Of a stretch of DNA of 64,000 nt, positions 12,038 through 20,496 are shown in pieces (the stretch's first letter is position 1; each line of letters begins with the position of its first letter). The DNA is from Streptomyces griseocarneus. Lineage in GTDB: Bacteria; Actinomycetota; Actinomycetes; Streptomycetales; Streptomycetaceae. The DNA is taken from contig PENC01000007.1 in the NCBI GenBank assembly GCA_003674045.1, forward strand, positions 186,001 to 250,000. The letters run 5' to 3'. Below the pieces are notes generated by a model. It did not search any database and was not told the DNA's origin. It saw nothing but the letters and a program-made list of their open reading frames with translations. Position numbers and translations under genes: made by a program.

Positions 12038-12739
12038 TCATGCGGTCTTCTTCCAGTCCTTGCAGCCGTGGGTCTTGAAGTAGACGTCCTCGGGGGTGAT
12101 GGTCACGATCCCGCTGCCGGTGACGTTCTCGTTGGCCGCGATGGAGTCGATGCCGTGCAGGGCGTCCTTGTCGCGCTCCCAGTAGCAGCCCGTCTGGTTG
12201 CCCTCGGCCTTGTAGGTGCCGGGGGCTATGTCGACCCCCACGCGGTACATGCCGCTGCCGGGGACCTCGGTCTTCGGGGTGCCGGTCTTCTCGTCGGTGA
12301 CGAGGTACCAGCCCTTGCAGCCGCGGCTCTTGAAGAGCTTGTCCTCCTCGGTGATCTGCACATAGCTGATGCCGACCACGTTGTCGTTGGCGCTGATCGA
12401 ATCCAGCTCGCCCTTGGAGTCCTTGGCGCGCTCCCAGTAGCAGCCGACCTTGTTGCCCGCGGAGCGGTAGGTGCCGGGCTTGATGTCCTTGCCGACCTGG
12501 TAGGTGCCGCTGCCCGACATGTCGGCCTTCTTCTTGGCCTTGTCGCCGCCGTCCGCGTTCTTGTCCGTGCCCTTGCTCGCGGTGGCGGGCTTGTCGTCCT
12601 TGCCGTCACCGCCACCGCCGACCGCGGCGCCGATGGCGGCCACGACGACGATCGCGCCCGCCGCGGTGAGCACCTTGTGCCGCGCGAACCAGCTCTTCTG
12701 CTTGCGTCCGCGGGGGGCGTGGTGGGCGTGGTGAGTCAT
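12038..12739 (-). CDS. Membrane-anchored protein with two tandem domains
   Basis: 233 residues from ATG 12739, with GAAAGGTG ahead; GTG 12748 would be too close to that site. A basic, His-rich cytoplasmic head (THHAHHAPRGRKQKSW) leads to one transmembrane helix (VLTAAGAIVVVAAIGAAVGGG), then a Lys/Asp-rich linker. The outside part is two copies of a ~70-residue unit: GTYQVGKDIKPGTYRS...GCYWERAKDSKGELDSISANDN...RGCKGW, and MYRVGVDIAPGTYKA...GCYWERDKDALHGIDSIAANEN...HGCKDW. Each copy has two conserved cysteines (GCYWE and GCK), probably one disulfide per unit. Single-copy relatives are common actinobacterial secreted proteins. Function unknown; divergent from the methylase-like gene. Confidence 0.8.
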   Translation of the reverse strand: MTHHAHHAPRGRKQKSWFARHKVLTAAGAIVVVAAIGAAVGGGGDGKDDKPATASKGTDKNADGGDKAKKKADMSGSGTYQVGKDIKPGTYRSAGNKVGCYWERAKDSKGELDSISANDNVVGISYVQITEEDKLFKSRGCKGWYLVTDEKTGTPKTEVPGSGMYRVGVDIAPGTYKAEGNQTGCYWERDKDALHGIDSIAANENVTGSGIVTITPEDVYFKTHGCKDWKKTA

Positions 12740-12823
12740 GGGTGACACCTTTCGGCGTGAAGGCTTTCGTGAACCGACGAGTTAATGACAGCAGAGTCTG
12801 TGAACCGAGTCAACATAATTCAC

Positions 12824-12839
12824 GAACTTCAGTGAGTTC
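12824..12839. promoter_or_regulatory. Inverted repeat in divergent promoter region
   Basis: GAACT-N6-AGTTC lies between the tandem-domain protein and the methylase-like gene. The same gap carries GTGAACCGA twice in direct orientation (12769-12777 and 12800-12808). These may be operator half-sites; no regulator family can be named. Confidence 0.35.
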
Positions 12840-12925
12840 ACGCCTGTGAAGGGGGTGGTGCGCACCTCGCGGGTATGCTCGGCACTACAGCGAGCGGATG
12901 CAGCAGTCGAAGGGGAGGGCAGCCG

Positions 12926-15010
12926 GTGCAGGACAGCGCAGCGGAGGTGACCGCGGCCGGGATCGCCCGGCTGGCCGGAGTGGGCCGGGCGGCGGTCAGC
13001 AACTGGCGGCGCCGCCACGCCGACTTCCCCCAGCCCGTCGGCGGCACCGAGACCAGCCCCGCCTTCGCTCTCACCGAGGTCGAGGCCTGGCTCCTCCGAC
13101 AGGGCAAGCTGGCCGAGGTCCCGCTGGAAGAGCGCGCCTGGCAGCAGCTCACCGGCCACCCCGCCGGAGCCGTCACCGCGCTGCGGCACGCCGGTACCGC
13201 CCTCCTCCTCGTCCGGGACCGCCCCACCGACTGGCTCCGGCTCGCCGCACTCACCGACCCCAAGCTCGCCGAGGAACTGCCCCCCGCGCTGGCCGCCGTG
13301 CTCACCACCCGGCTGGGGGAGGGGCACCCCGTCGCCGTGCCCACCGCCGCCGAGCTGGCCCCGTCCCTCGCTCTCGTACGCGCCGCCGCCGAACTCGCCG
13401 CGGGCCGGGGCGCCGACCGCGTCTACGCGTTCCTGCTGGGCCGCCATCTCGACGCCAACCCGCGGCAGTACACGCTCACCCCGCAGGGCCCCGCCGAGCT
13501 CATGGCGGCCCTCGCCCTGGGCGACGGCCGCCGGGCCAGGGGCGCCGCGCCCGTCGTCCTCGACCCCGCCTGCGGTACCGGCGGCCTGCTCCACGCGGCC
13601 GCCGCCGACGGCGGCGCCCTCCACGGCCAGGAGGCCGACCCCGACCTCGCCGCGCTCGCCGCGCTCCGCCTCGCCCTGCGCACCGACGCCCCCGTGCGCG
13701 TCCGCACCGGCGACAGCCTGCGCGCCGACGCCTTCGCCGGGCTCGCCGCCGACGCCGTGCTGTGCCACCCCCCGTTCAACGAACGCAACTGGGGCCACGA
13801 CGAGCTGGCCTACGACCCGCGCTGGGAGTACGGCTTCCCCGCCCGCACCGAGTCCGAGCTCGCCTGGGTGCAGCACGCCCTCGCCCGGCTGCGCGACGGC
13901 GGCACCGCCGTCCTGCTCATGCCCCCGGCCGCCGCGTCCCGCCGCTCCGGCCGCCGCATCCGCGCCGACCTGCTGCGCCGCGGCGCCCTCCGCGCCGTCG
14001 TCGCCCTGCCCGCGGGCGCCGCCCCGCCCTACGGCATCCCCCTGCACCTATGGGTACTGCGCCGCCCGGACGGCCACCAGCCGCCCGCGCCCCACGTCCT
14101 GCTCGTCGACACCGCCGCCCTCGCCGAGGGCCCCGGCGCCGCCCCGGGCCGCGACAAGCTGCCCTGGCAGGCCGTCCGCACCGCCGTGCTCGACGCCTGG
14201 GAGGCCTTCGACCGCGACGGCACCGTGCCCGAACAGCCCGGCCGCTGCCGCGCCCTGCCCGTCATCGACCTGCTCGACGACGACGTGGACCTCGCCCCGG
14301 CCCGGCACCTCCCGCCGCCCGCGCCCGGCGGCGGCACCGCCGAGCTCACCGACCTCCACGACAGGCTCACCCTCGCCCTGCGCCGCTCCGCCGAGCTCGC
14401 CCCCGCCCCGCCCGCCGAACCCACCGACGCGGCCCGCTGGCCCACCACCACCGTCGGCGAACTCGCCCGCGCGGGCGCGCTCGTGCTGCGCGCGGGCGGC
14501 CCCGGCACGGCACCCGCCGACGGCACACCCGCGCCGCCCGTCCTCACCGACTACGACGTCAAGGCGGGCACGGGCCCGACCGGCGTCCTCCCCGAAGGCC
14601 CGGCCGAGGACCCCGTCCTCGTCGAACGCGACGACATCGTCGTGCCGGTCCTCGGCGACGGCACGACCGTCCGCGTCGCCGACGAGACGCTCGCGGGCGC
14701 CGCGCTCGGCCGCGGCCTGTTCCTGCTGCGCCCCGACCCGGCCGCCCTCGACCCGCACTTCCTCGCCGGCTTCCTGCGCGGCACCGCGAACCAGCGCCAG
14801 GCCAGCAGCTACGCGTCCACCGCGACGCGGCTCGACGTCCGCCGCCTCCAGGTCCCCCGCCTGCCCCTGCCCGATCAGCGTCGCTACGGCGACCACTTCC
14901 GCGCGCTCGCCGCCTTCGAGACGGCCCTGCGCGAGGCGGAGCGCGTCGGTGAGCAACTGCTCCAGGGCCTCTACGACGGCTTCACGTCCGGCACGGTCCA
15001 CCCCGGGTAA
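12926..15010 (+). CDS. N6-adenine DNA methylase-like protein with altered motif IV
   Basis: 694 residues from GTG 12926, with AGGGGAGGG seven bases upstream. Residues 8-58 form a helix-turn-helix (AGIARLAGVGRAAVSNWRRR). Residues about 150-400 match the HsdM/N6-methylase fold: SAM motif LDPACGTGGLL (D213-) and a motif-IV-like CHPPFNERNW at 280-289, where the catalytic (N/D)PP(F/Y) reads HPPF. The C-terminal third (from about 500) resembles a type I specificity-subunit target-recognition region (FLAGFLRGT, YASTATRLDVRRLQVPRLPLP). No restriction subunit is nearby. The His at the catalytic Asn position makes methylation doubtful; the protein may bind DNA without modifying it. Codon use is typical of the genome, so this looks resident rather than newly acquired. 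Confidence 0.8.
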   Translation: MQDSAAEVTAAGIARLAGVGRAAVSNWRRRHADFPQPVGGTETSPAFALTEVEAWLLRQGKLAEVPLEERAWQQLTGHPAGAVTALRHAGTALLLVRDRPTDWLRLAALTDPKLAEELPPALAAVLTTRLGEGHPVAVPTAAELAPSLALVRAAAELAAGRGADRVYAFLLGRHLDANPRQYTLTPQGPAELMAALALGDGRRARGAAPVVLDPACGTGGLLHAAAADGGALHGQEADPDLAALAALRLALRTDAPVRVRTGDSLRADAFAGLAADAVLCHPPFNERNWGHDELAYDPRWEYGFPARTESELAWVQHALARLRDGGTAVLLMPPAAASRRSGRRIRADLLRRGALRAVVALPAGAAPPYGIPLHLWVLRRPDGHQPPAPHVLLVDTAALAEGPGAAPGRDKLPWQAVRTAVLDAWEAFDRDGTVPEQPGRCRALPVIDLLDDDVDLAPARHLPPPAPGGGTAELTDLHDRLTLALRRSAELAPAPPAEPTDAARWPTTTVGELARAGALVLRAGGPGTAPADGTPAPPVLTDYDVKAGTGPTGVLPEGPAEDPVLVERDDIVVPVLGDGTTVRVADETLAGAALGRGLFLLRPDPAALDPHFLAGFLRGTANQRQASSYASTATRLDVRRLQVPRLPLPDQRRYGDHFRALAAFETALREAERVGEQLLQGLYDGFTSGTVHPG

Positions 15011-15020
15011 CGGCCCCGGG

Positions 15021-15300
15021 GCGCCCACCGGGGTGGGGCTTGCGGTTTGTGTGCGTCTGCGGGCCCGCTGTGGCTGGTCGCGCAGTTCCCCGCGCCCCTG
15101 ACGGGGCGCGGCCGACATCCGGTGGAGGGGGCGGGGCCGGAGGGCGGGTTCTGAAACGACGGTGCATGAAGCACGGCACCCCACCCGAATCAGCCGCACG
15201 CACCGCGTTTCAGGTTCCGGCCGGAGGCCCCGCCCCCGGCCCACAGACCACCCAAGGGGCGCGGGGAACGGCGCGAGCAACCCCCACCGGACCCGCAGCA
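15021..15300. repeat. Composite palindromic element, copy 1
   Basis: An A repeat on the minus strand (15021-15106) and an A repeat on the plus strand (about 15255-15300) bracket a unique core. The core holds CTGAAACGACGGTGC (15151-15165) and its near-perfect inverse GCACCGCGTTTCAG (15200-15213). About 220 bases (15071-15290) are closely similar to the complement of 61219-61440. No consistent reading frame runs through both copies. The rest of the gap to the next gene, to 15424, shows nothing else. Confidence 0.8.
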
Positions 15301-15424
15301 AGTGGCACGTATCGCCCAAAACCCGGGCGGAGCCACTGGTTCCGGTACGTGATCCACGCAACCGGGGCAGCTCCGCCCGAGTAGATGGATAGGCTCAGGT
15401 GGATCAAGAACCCCAGGAGCAGCA

Positions 15425-16261
15425 ATGAACGGCCCCGGTCCCGGCTTCGCACCGCCACATCGCCCCAGCAACGCCACAGTGATCACCATTCGGGTGGTCA
15501 TCGTCGTGCTGACCGTGTGCACCGTCGGCCTCCTCTGCTGGATTCCGGCCCTCCGCATCGCCATCATGCGCCGCCGCGCCCAGGACTGGGCGCTGTTCTG
15601 GGCAGCGCTGGCGGGCTCGCTGTTCTTCATATCCCTCATGCGCGATTCCCTGAAGGGCACGGTCTGGCCCAACGTGGGCATGGCCGCACTGCTGATCCTC
15701 GCGGCCGTCATGCTCACGTACTACGTGCGCGTCGACCTCAGGATCCACCGCGAGTCCGAGGGGCCGGCCTTCCCGCACGCGCCGATGCCGCAGGGACCGA
15801 TATCGCCGCCCGCTCCGCCGGCGTACGGCGGATACGGCTACCCGCCGCCTCAGCCGTACACGCCGCAGCCGCAGCCGCAGCCCCAGCCTCAGCCGCAGCC
15901 CTACTTCCCACCGCCACCCCAGCCGCAGCCGTACTTCCCCGCCCCCGGCCTGCACCAGCACCTGACGCAGCCTCAGTACAACGCGGCACCCCGCCAGTAC
16001 GGGCAGACGCCGCCCCCCGCCCCGCGCCCCCCGGCCCCGCCCCGCGGCCGGCATGCCCGGCCGCAGCAGCAGACGCCCGAACCCGCGCCGCACGCCACGA
16101 CGGTCGGCCCGGCGACACCCGCGCCCCCCACCCCCGCCCCAGCCACTCCCGCCGCGGGGACACCGCGTCCCCAACGCATCGACCAGGTGCGCGCGGAACT
16201 CGACGAACTCAGCGACCTGCTCCGCAAGGAGCCCCGGGACCGTAAGGAAGACTGGCAGTGA
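15425..16261 (+). CDS. Membrane protein with Pro/Gln-rich tail
   Basis: 278 residues from ATG 15425, with AGGAGCAG directly ahead. Three hydrophobic helices are visible in residues 20-105 (VVIVVLTVCTVGLL, WALFWAALAGSLFFI, VGMAALLILAAVMLTYY). From residue ~120 to ~250 it is a low-complexity Pro/Gln/Tyr tail with PQPQPQPQ runs, then a charged C-terminal coil (RIDQVRAELDELSDLLRKEPRDRKED). No catalytic motif. Its stop overlaps the kinase start (GTGA), so the two are translationally coupled. The tail may be a cytosolic docking or phosphorylation region for that kinase; this is inference. Confidence 0.75.
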   Translation: MNGPGPGFAPPHRPSNATVITIRVVIVVLTVCTVGLLCWIPALRIAIMRRRAQDWALFWAALAGSLFFISLMRDSLKGTVWPNVGMAALLILAAVMLTYYVRVDLRIHRESEGPAFPHAPMPQGPISPPAPPAYGGYGYPPPQPYTPQPQPQPQPQPQPYFPPPPQPQPYFPAPGLHQHLTQPQYNAAPRQYGQTPPPAPRPPAPPRGRHARPQQQTPEPAPHATTVGPATPAPPTPAPATPAAGTPRPQRIDQVRAELDELSDLLRKEPRDRKEDWQ

Positions 16262-17811
16262 ACGGCCGCGTCATCGCCGACCGCTACGAGCTGGCCACCG
16301 TCATAGGGCAGGGCGGCATGGGCCAGGTGTGGACCGCCTACGACCGCCGCCTCGACCGCCGCGTCGCCGTCAAGCTGCTGCGCCCCGACCGCATGGCGGG
16401 CGGCACCGAGGGCGCCGACGAGATGCGCCGCCGCTTCGTCCGCGAGTGCCGGGTCACCGCCCAGGTCGACCACCGCGGCCTCGTCACCGTCCATGACGCG
16501 GGCAGCGACGGCGAGGACCTCTACCTCGTCATGCAGTACGTGGAGGGCGCCGACCTCGCCGACCATCTCGCCGAGAACGACCCCTACCCCTGGCAGTGGG
16601 CCGTCTCCGTGGCCGCGCAGCTGTGCTCGGTGCTCTCCGCGGTGCACGCCGTGCCGATCATCCACCGCGACCTCAAGCCCCGGAACGTGATGGTCCGCCC
16701 GGACGGCTCCGTGCTCGTCCTCGACCTCGGTGTCGCCGCGGTCCTCGACACCGACACCACCCGCCTCACCCGCACCGGCTCGCCCATCGGCAGCCCGGCC
16801 TATATGGCGCCCGAGCAGGCCATGGGCGGTGCCGTCGGCCCGTACACCGATCTCTACGCGCTGGGTGTACTGCTGCACGAACTCCTCAGCGGCGATGTGC
16901 CGTTCGCCGGGTCCACCGCGCTCGGCGTGCTGCACCGTCACCTCTACGAGCCGCCCGTGCCCGTACGGCAGGTCCGGCCCGAGGTGCCGCAGGCGCTGGA
17001 GGACCTCGTCCTGCGGCTGCTCGCGAAGGACCCGCTGCACCGGCCCGGCGACGCCCAGGAGGTGTACGAGGCGCTCGCGCCCCTGCTGCCCGCGCCCGGC
17101 CCGTCGGGCGCCCTGCCGCGCGGCCCCCTCGACCCCACCCGCCCGTTCCTGATGCCGCACGCGCCCTGGCCCGAGCGGGCCCCGGCCGCCACGGGTCCCG
17201 TACCGCCCGCCGCCACCGCGCTCGTCGGCGCACAGCCCCCGGCCGCCGCGGGACCGGACGTGGCCGAGGCCGTGGAGGAGGTCAAGCGCCTCCTCGACCA
17301 GGGCGGCATCACCCAGGCCGTGGACCTCCTCGGCGCGATCCTCCCGGCCGCCGCCGCGGAGCACGGCGAGCGTTCCACCGTCGTACGCACCCTCCGCAAG
17401 CAGTACGCCGCCACCCTCATGGACGACGGCCAGTACCGGCGGGCCCTGCCCGAACTGCGGATGCTCGCCGAGGAGTACGCGGCGGAGAGCGGGCCGCGCG
17501 CGGCACGTCAGGTGCTGCGCTGCCAGTACGACGCCGCCCAGTGCCTGGAGCAGCTCGGCGAGGCCGTCGCCGCGCTCGGCGAGTACCGTGCCCTGCTCCC
17601 GCGCTTCGAGCGGCTCCCGGACGACGCGGACACCCCGCTGGAGATCCGCCGCCGGATCGGCCACCTGCTGCTGTCCCTCGGCGACCGGCAGGCCGCGCAC
17701 GACACCCTGGCCGCGCTCCTCCACGACGCCGAGCGGCTGCACGGCCCCCACCACCCGCTGCCCGCCGAGGTCCGGCACACCCTCCAATGGCTCGGACAGG
17801 TGCGGGCCTGA
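16258..17811 (+). CDS. Ser/Thr protein kinase with C-terminal TPR region
   Basis: 517 residues from GTG 16258. The first ~270 residues are a Hanks-type kinase: glycine loop IGQGGMGQVW (16-25), ATP-binding K39 in VAVKLL, catalytic loop HRDLKPRN (136-143), DLG instead of DFG at 156-158, and GSPAYMAPEQ in the activation segment. After a Pro/Ala linker comes a helical repeat region (about residues 335-515; EEVKRLLDQGGITQAVDLL, YRRALPELRMLAEEYAAESGP), the TPR-like arrangement of a protein-binding scaffold. There is no transmembrane helix or PASTA domain, so it should be cytosolic. It probably works with the co-translated membrane protein upstream; the substrates are unknown. Confidence 0.9.
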   Translation: MNGRVIADRYELATVIGQGGMGQVWTAYDRRLDRRVAVKLLRPDRMAGGTEGADEMRRRFVRECRVTAQVDHRGLVTVHDAGSDGEDLYLVMQYVEGADLADHLAENDPYPWQWAVSVAAQLCSVLSAVHAVPIIHRDLKPRNVMVRPDGSVLVLDLGVAAVLDTDTTRLTRTGSPIGSPAYMAPEQAMGGAVGPYTDLYALGVLLHELLSGDVPFAGSTALGVLHRHLYEPPVPVRQVRPEVPQALEDLVLRLLAKDPLHRPGDAQEVYEALAPLLPAPGPSGALPRGPLDPTRPFLMPHAPWPERAPAATGPVPPAATALVGAQPPAAAGPDVAEAVEEVKRLLDQGGITQAVDLLGAILPAAAAEHGERSTVVRTLRKQYAATLMDDGQYRRALPELRMLAEEYAAESGPRAARQVLRCQYDAAQCLEQLGEAVAALGEYRALLPRFERLPDDADTPLEIRRRIGHLLLSLGDRQAAHDTLAALLHDAERLHGPHHPLPAEVRHTLQWLGQVRA

Positions 17812-17983
17812 CGGGCGGCGGCACGGTGCGCCGAGGCCGCTGAGACACCGTCAGACGACTGAAACAACCTCAACCACCCGCGAATCGTTGGTCGTACGGG
17901 TGGCCTGGGCCACATCGACTCCCTACCATCGATCACCACCAGGTCCAGCAGCCGTCGTCGCTCGATCTCCGCCGGGAGGCCCC

Positions 17984-18604
17984 ATGATCCGCCGAAGGAC
18001 CGCGCTCTCCGTCTCCGCCGTCGCCCTGCTGGCCGGGGCACCGGCCCTCACCGCCTGCGGCTCGGCCGCGCACCCCGGCGCGGCGGCCGTCGTGGGCAAG
18101 GAACGGATCACCGTCACCCAGCTGCAGAGCCAGGTGTCGGACGTGCGCGACGCGCAGCGGTCCTCCCCGCAGGCGCAGCAGCTCATCGCCAACAGCGCCC
18201 GGCTGGGGCAGGACACCCTCATCCGGCTGATCCAGTACCGCATCGTCGAGCAGGCCGGGAAGGACAACGGCATCGACGTGACGCGCCGTGAGCTCCAGGG
18301 GCAGCGCGCGGCCGTCGAGCGGGCCAACGGCGGCGCCGACGCGGTGCGGATGCGCTTCCTGGGCCTCGGCATCGCCCCCGACCAGATCGACCAGGCCCTG
18401 ACGATGGACATCACGCGCGCCAAGCTGGACGCCAAGTTCGGCACGGTGCGGACCAACGACGTCCTCATGCGGACCTCGGACAAGCTGCACGTCGACGTGA
18501 ACCCGCGCTACGGCGTCTGGGACCCGAAGCGCGGCACCGCGCAGCCGGAGCTCGAACCGTGGCTGCGGCAGGCGGCGCAGCCCGCCCCCGACAGCCCGGC
18601 CTGA
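17984..18604 (+). CDS. SurA N-terminal-domain lipoprotein
   Basis: 206 residues from ATG 17984, preceded by GGGAGG. The signal peptide MIRRRTALSVSAVALLAGAPALTAC ends with the lipobox LTAC, so the mature protein begins with a lipid-modified Cys at residue ~25 and sits on the outer face of the membrane. The mature part has the SurA-like helical pattern: a VGKERITVTQLQSQV segment, then long amphipathic helices (DTLIRLIQYRIVEQAGKDNGI). No PPIase domain follows, so it is a truncated chaperone-like lipoprotein as seen in other Streptomyces. Same strand and 37 bp ahead of mazG, a pairing I recall as conserved. Confidence 0.85.
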   Translation: MIRRRTALSVSAVALLAGAPALTACGSAAHPGAAAVVGKERITVTQLQSQVSDVRDAQRSSPQAQQLIANSARLGQDTLIRLIQYRIVEQAGKDNGIDVTRRELQGQRAAVERANGGADAVRMRFLGLGIAPDQIDQALTMDITRAKLDAKFGTVRTNDVLMRTSDKLHVDVNPRYGVWDPKRGTAQPELEPWLRQAAQPAPDSPA

Positions 18605-18641
18605 GTCCCGCTCCGCCGGGGGAGAACGTAGGGTCGGTGCT

Positions 18642-19616
18642 GTGAACGACTCCGCCGCCCTGCCTGCCGACCCCGGCCGCATCGTCCTGCTGACCACCAG
18701 CCACCGGGTGGCCCCCGGCCTGCTGTCGTGGCCCGCGTGGCAGGCACTGCGTTCCGCCGACCGGGTGCTGTGCGCCGATCCCGGGCATCCCCAGCTGCCG
18801 TATATAGGGGAGGCCGGGGTCGTGGTCGAGACCGGCTCGGCGACGGCGCGCGAGCTGGTCGACTACTGCCTGGACGGCGGCCGTACGGCGGTCGTCGTCG
18901 CCACCGCCGAGGGCGACCCGGCCCTCACCGACGGGCTGGCCCGGCTCGCGGGCTCCGGCCGCGAGACGATGCCCGCGCTGGAGCTGCTCCCCGGCGCGTA
19001 CGACCTGCCGGGCGCCCGGCTGCTCGACCTCGTCCAGGTCATGGACCGCATCCGCGTGGCGTGCCCGTGGACCGGCATCCGTACCCACGAGGACCTCGCG
19101 AAGTACGGCCTGGAGGAGATGTACGAACTCCTGGAGGCCATCGAGACCGGCGACCGCGAGTCCCTGCGCGAGGAGCTCGGGGATGTCCTGCTCCAGGTCG
19201 TCTTCCACGCCCGCATCGCCCAGGACGACCCCGACGAGCCGTTCTCCGTCGACGACGTCGCGGGCACCATCGTCGACAAGCTCGTCCACCGGCACCCGCA
19301 CGTCTTCGGCGACGAGACCGCGCGGACGCCGGAGGAGGTCAAGGAGCACTGGCTGCGGACGAAGGCGGAGGAGAAGGGCCGCGACTCCGTGACCGAGGGC
19401 GTCCCCCTGGGCCAGCCCGCCCTGGCCCTGGCGGCGAAGCTGGCCTCCCGCGTCCGGACGGAGGGGCTGGACGTGCCCCTGCCGACGGGGGACGGCGTGG
19501 GGTACGAGCTGCTGGCGCTGGCCGCGCGGGCGGAGGCGGCGGGAGTGGACCCGGAGACGGCGCTCCGTGCCGCGGCGAGGGCGTACCGGACGGCGATCCG
19601 CTCCGCGGAGGCTTGA
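18642..19616 (+). CDS. mazG: Nucleoside triphosphate pyrophosphohydrolase MazG
   Basis: 324 residues from GTG 18642. MazG removes pyrophosphate from nucleoside triphosphates, cleaning the pool of abnormal nucleotides. The N-terminal ~110 residues are a degenerate tetrapyrrole-methylase-like domain typical of actinobacterial MazG. The MazG domain follows from about residue 125: DRIRVACPWTGIRTHEDLAKYGLEEMYELLEAIETGD with the EEMYE/EELGD metal-binding pairs (REELGDVLLQVVFHA), and VVDKLVHRHPHVFG. Enzyme from the cytosol; located just after the SurA-like lipoprotein gene. Confidence 0.92.
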   Translation: MNDSAALPADPGRIVLLTTSHRVAPGLLSWPAWQALRSADRVLCADPGHPQLPYIGEAGVVVETGSATARELVDYCLDGGRTAVVVATAEGDPALTDGLARLAGSGRETMPALELLPGAYDLPGARLLDLVQVMDRIRVACPWTGIRTHEDLAKYGLEEMYELLEAIETGDRESLREELGDVLLQVVFHARIAQDDPDEPFSVDDVAGTIVDKLVHRHPHVFGDETARTPEEVKEHWLRTKAEEKGRDSVTEGVPLGQPALALAAKLASRVRTEGLDVPLPTGDGVGYELLALAARAEAAGVDPETALRAAARAYRTAIRSAEA

Positions 19617-19671
19617 CCGGACGGGGTGGCCGCACCCCTGTGACCGGGGGCTTCGCCCCCGGCCCCCCGTC

Positions 19672-19760
19672 GCGCCTATGGGGGAGCCTCTTGCGTTTGG
19701 CGTGCGGCTGCAGGTCGTCGCTGGTTGCTCGCGCAGTTCCCCGCGCCCCTGTCGGGGCGC
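19672..19760 (-). repeat. Dispersed repeat A, copy 3
   Basis: Minus-strand copy with the CGCGCAGTTCCCCGCGCCCC core visible on the plus strand and the CGCCTATGGGGG end at the left. It follows a short GC hairpin (CCGGGGGCTTCGCCCCCGG, 19645-19663) just after mazG; both could end its transcript. Confidence 0.8.
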
Positions 19761-19823
19761 CCCCTGGTACCCATTCGGCCTATAACCAGACTTTTCCGGC
19801 CCCGTGGCGGGTACGCCAGGTGC

Positions 19824-20255
19824 ATGCGCATCGAGCACACCGTCCTCGCCGCCCCTGCCTGGCTCGGGGGCATCGTTCAGTTCATCATCGGCATCTGTGT
19901 CGTGGCCCTGCTGATCCTGGCCGTGGTCGTCGGGTTCCGTAAGCGCGACAAGGAGCCGCCTCCGCCGTCGGCGCCGCAGCGGCGTTCGGGGGCGTGGCAG
20001 ACGCGGCAGGAACACGACCGGGGGCCGGACTCGCCGGATCACGGGCCCGGCCACAACGACGACGAGGACGTGGTCGGCTATGTCACCGAGCACCGCGAGT
20101 CGGACGTGGTGCAGCCGGAGGCGTCGGGGGAGCGGGTGCTTCCGCATGAGATCCGGAACCCCGGGAGCCACCCCGAGGAGCGCTCCGACGAACGCAAGAA
20201 ATGGAACCCCGGCAGCAGCGGCGGCTTCGGCAGCGGCGGCCCGGGCCACCATTAG
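19824..20255 (+). CDS. Small single-pass membrane protein (DUF6479-like)
   Basis: 143 residues from ATG 19824 (MRIEHTVLAAPAW). One hydrophobic helix covers residues ~13-35 (GGIVQFIIGICVVALLILAVVVGF), followed by a strongly charged tail with RKRDKEPPPP, SGAWQTRQEHDRGP and a Gly-rich end. The pattern is that of a Streptomyces-specific family I know as DUF6479; the number is from memory. N-terminus out and tail inside is the likely topology. No function is known. It sits between two blocks of dispersed repeats. Confidence 0.7.
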   Translation: MRIEHTVLAAPAWLGGIVQFIIGICVVALLILAVVVGFRKRDKEPPPPSAPQRRSGAWQTRQEHDRGPDSPDHGPGHNDDEDVVGYVTEHRESDVVQPEASGERVLPHEIRNPGSHPEERSDERKKWNPGSSGGFGSGGPGHH

Positions 20256-20275
20256 TACGCGCCCCGTCAGTACGT

Positions 20276-20475
20276 GCCCCGTCAGGGGCGCGGGGCTGTG
20301 ACATCGTGCGGCTCCGCCGCGTGGGCGCGCCCAGCCGCGATGAGGCCAGGGGGCGGAGCCCCCTCAGGGGCGCGGGGAACTGCGCGCCCAGCTGCAACGA
20401 ACCCGCAGCCGCACGCCAAGCGGAAGAGGCACCCCGATAGGCGCGGGGTCCGGGGCGCAGCCCCGGGGGCAGGGG
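20276..20475 (+). repeat. Dispersed repeats B (copy 3) and A (copy 4) in tandem
   Basis: B repeat at 20276-20339, A repeat at 20365-20444, then a short hairpin CCGGGGCGCAGCCCCGG at 20456-20472. This fills the whole gap between the small membrane protein and the P450 gene, so the P450 promoter must lie within or beside these repeats. Confidence 0.8.
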
Positions 20476-20496
20476 AGCCGCAAGACGGGCTCCCCC

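Noticed and set aside
12926..15010. A complete restriction-modification locus
   Set aside because: No endonuclease or separate HsdR/HsdS gene adjoins the methylase-like gene, and its catalytic motif is altered.
15040..15384. A 114-codon protein in composite element copy 1
   Set aside because: In copy 2 the corresponding frame is shifted within the core, so the conserved feature is the DNA, not a protein.
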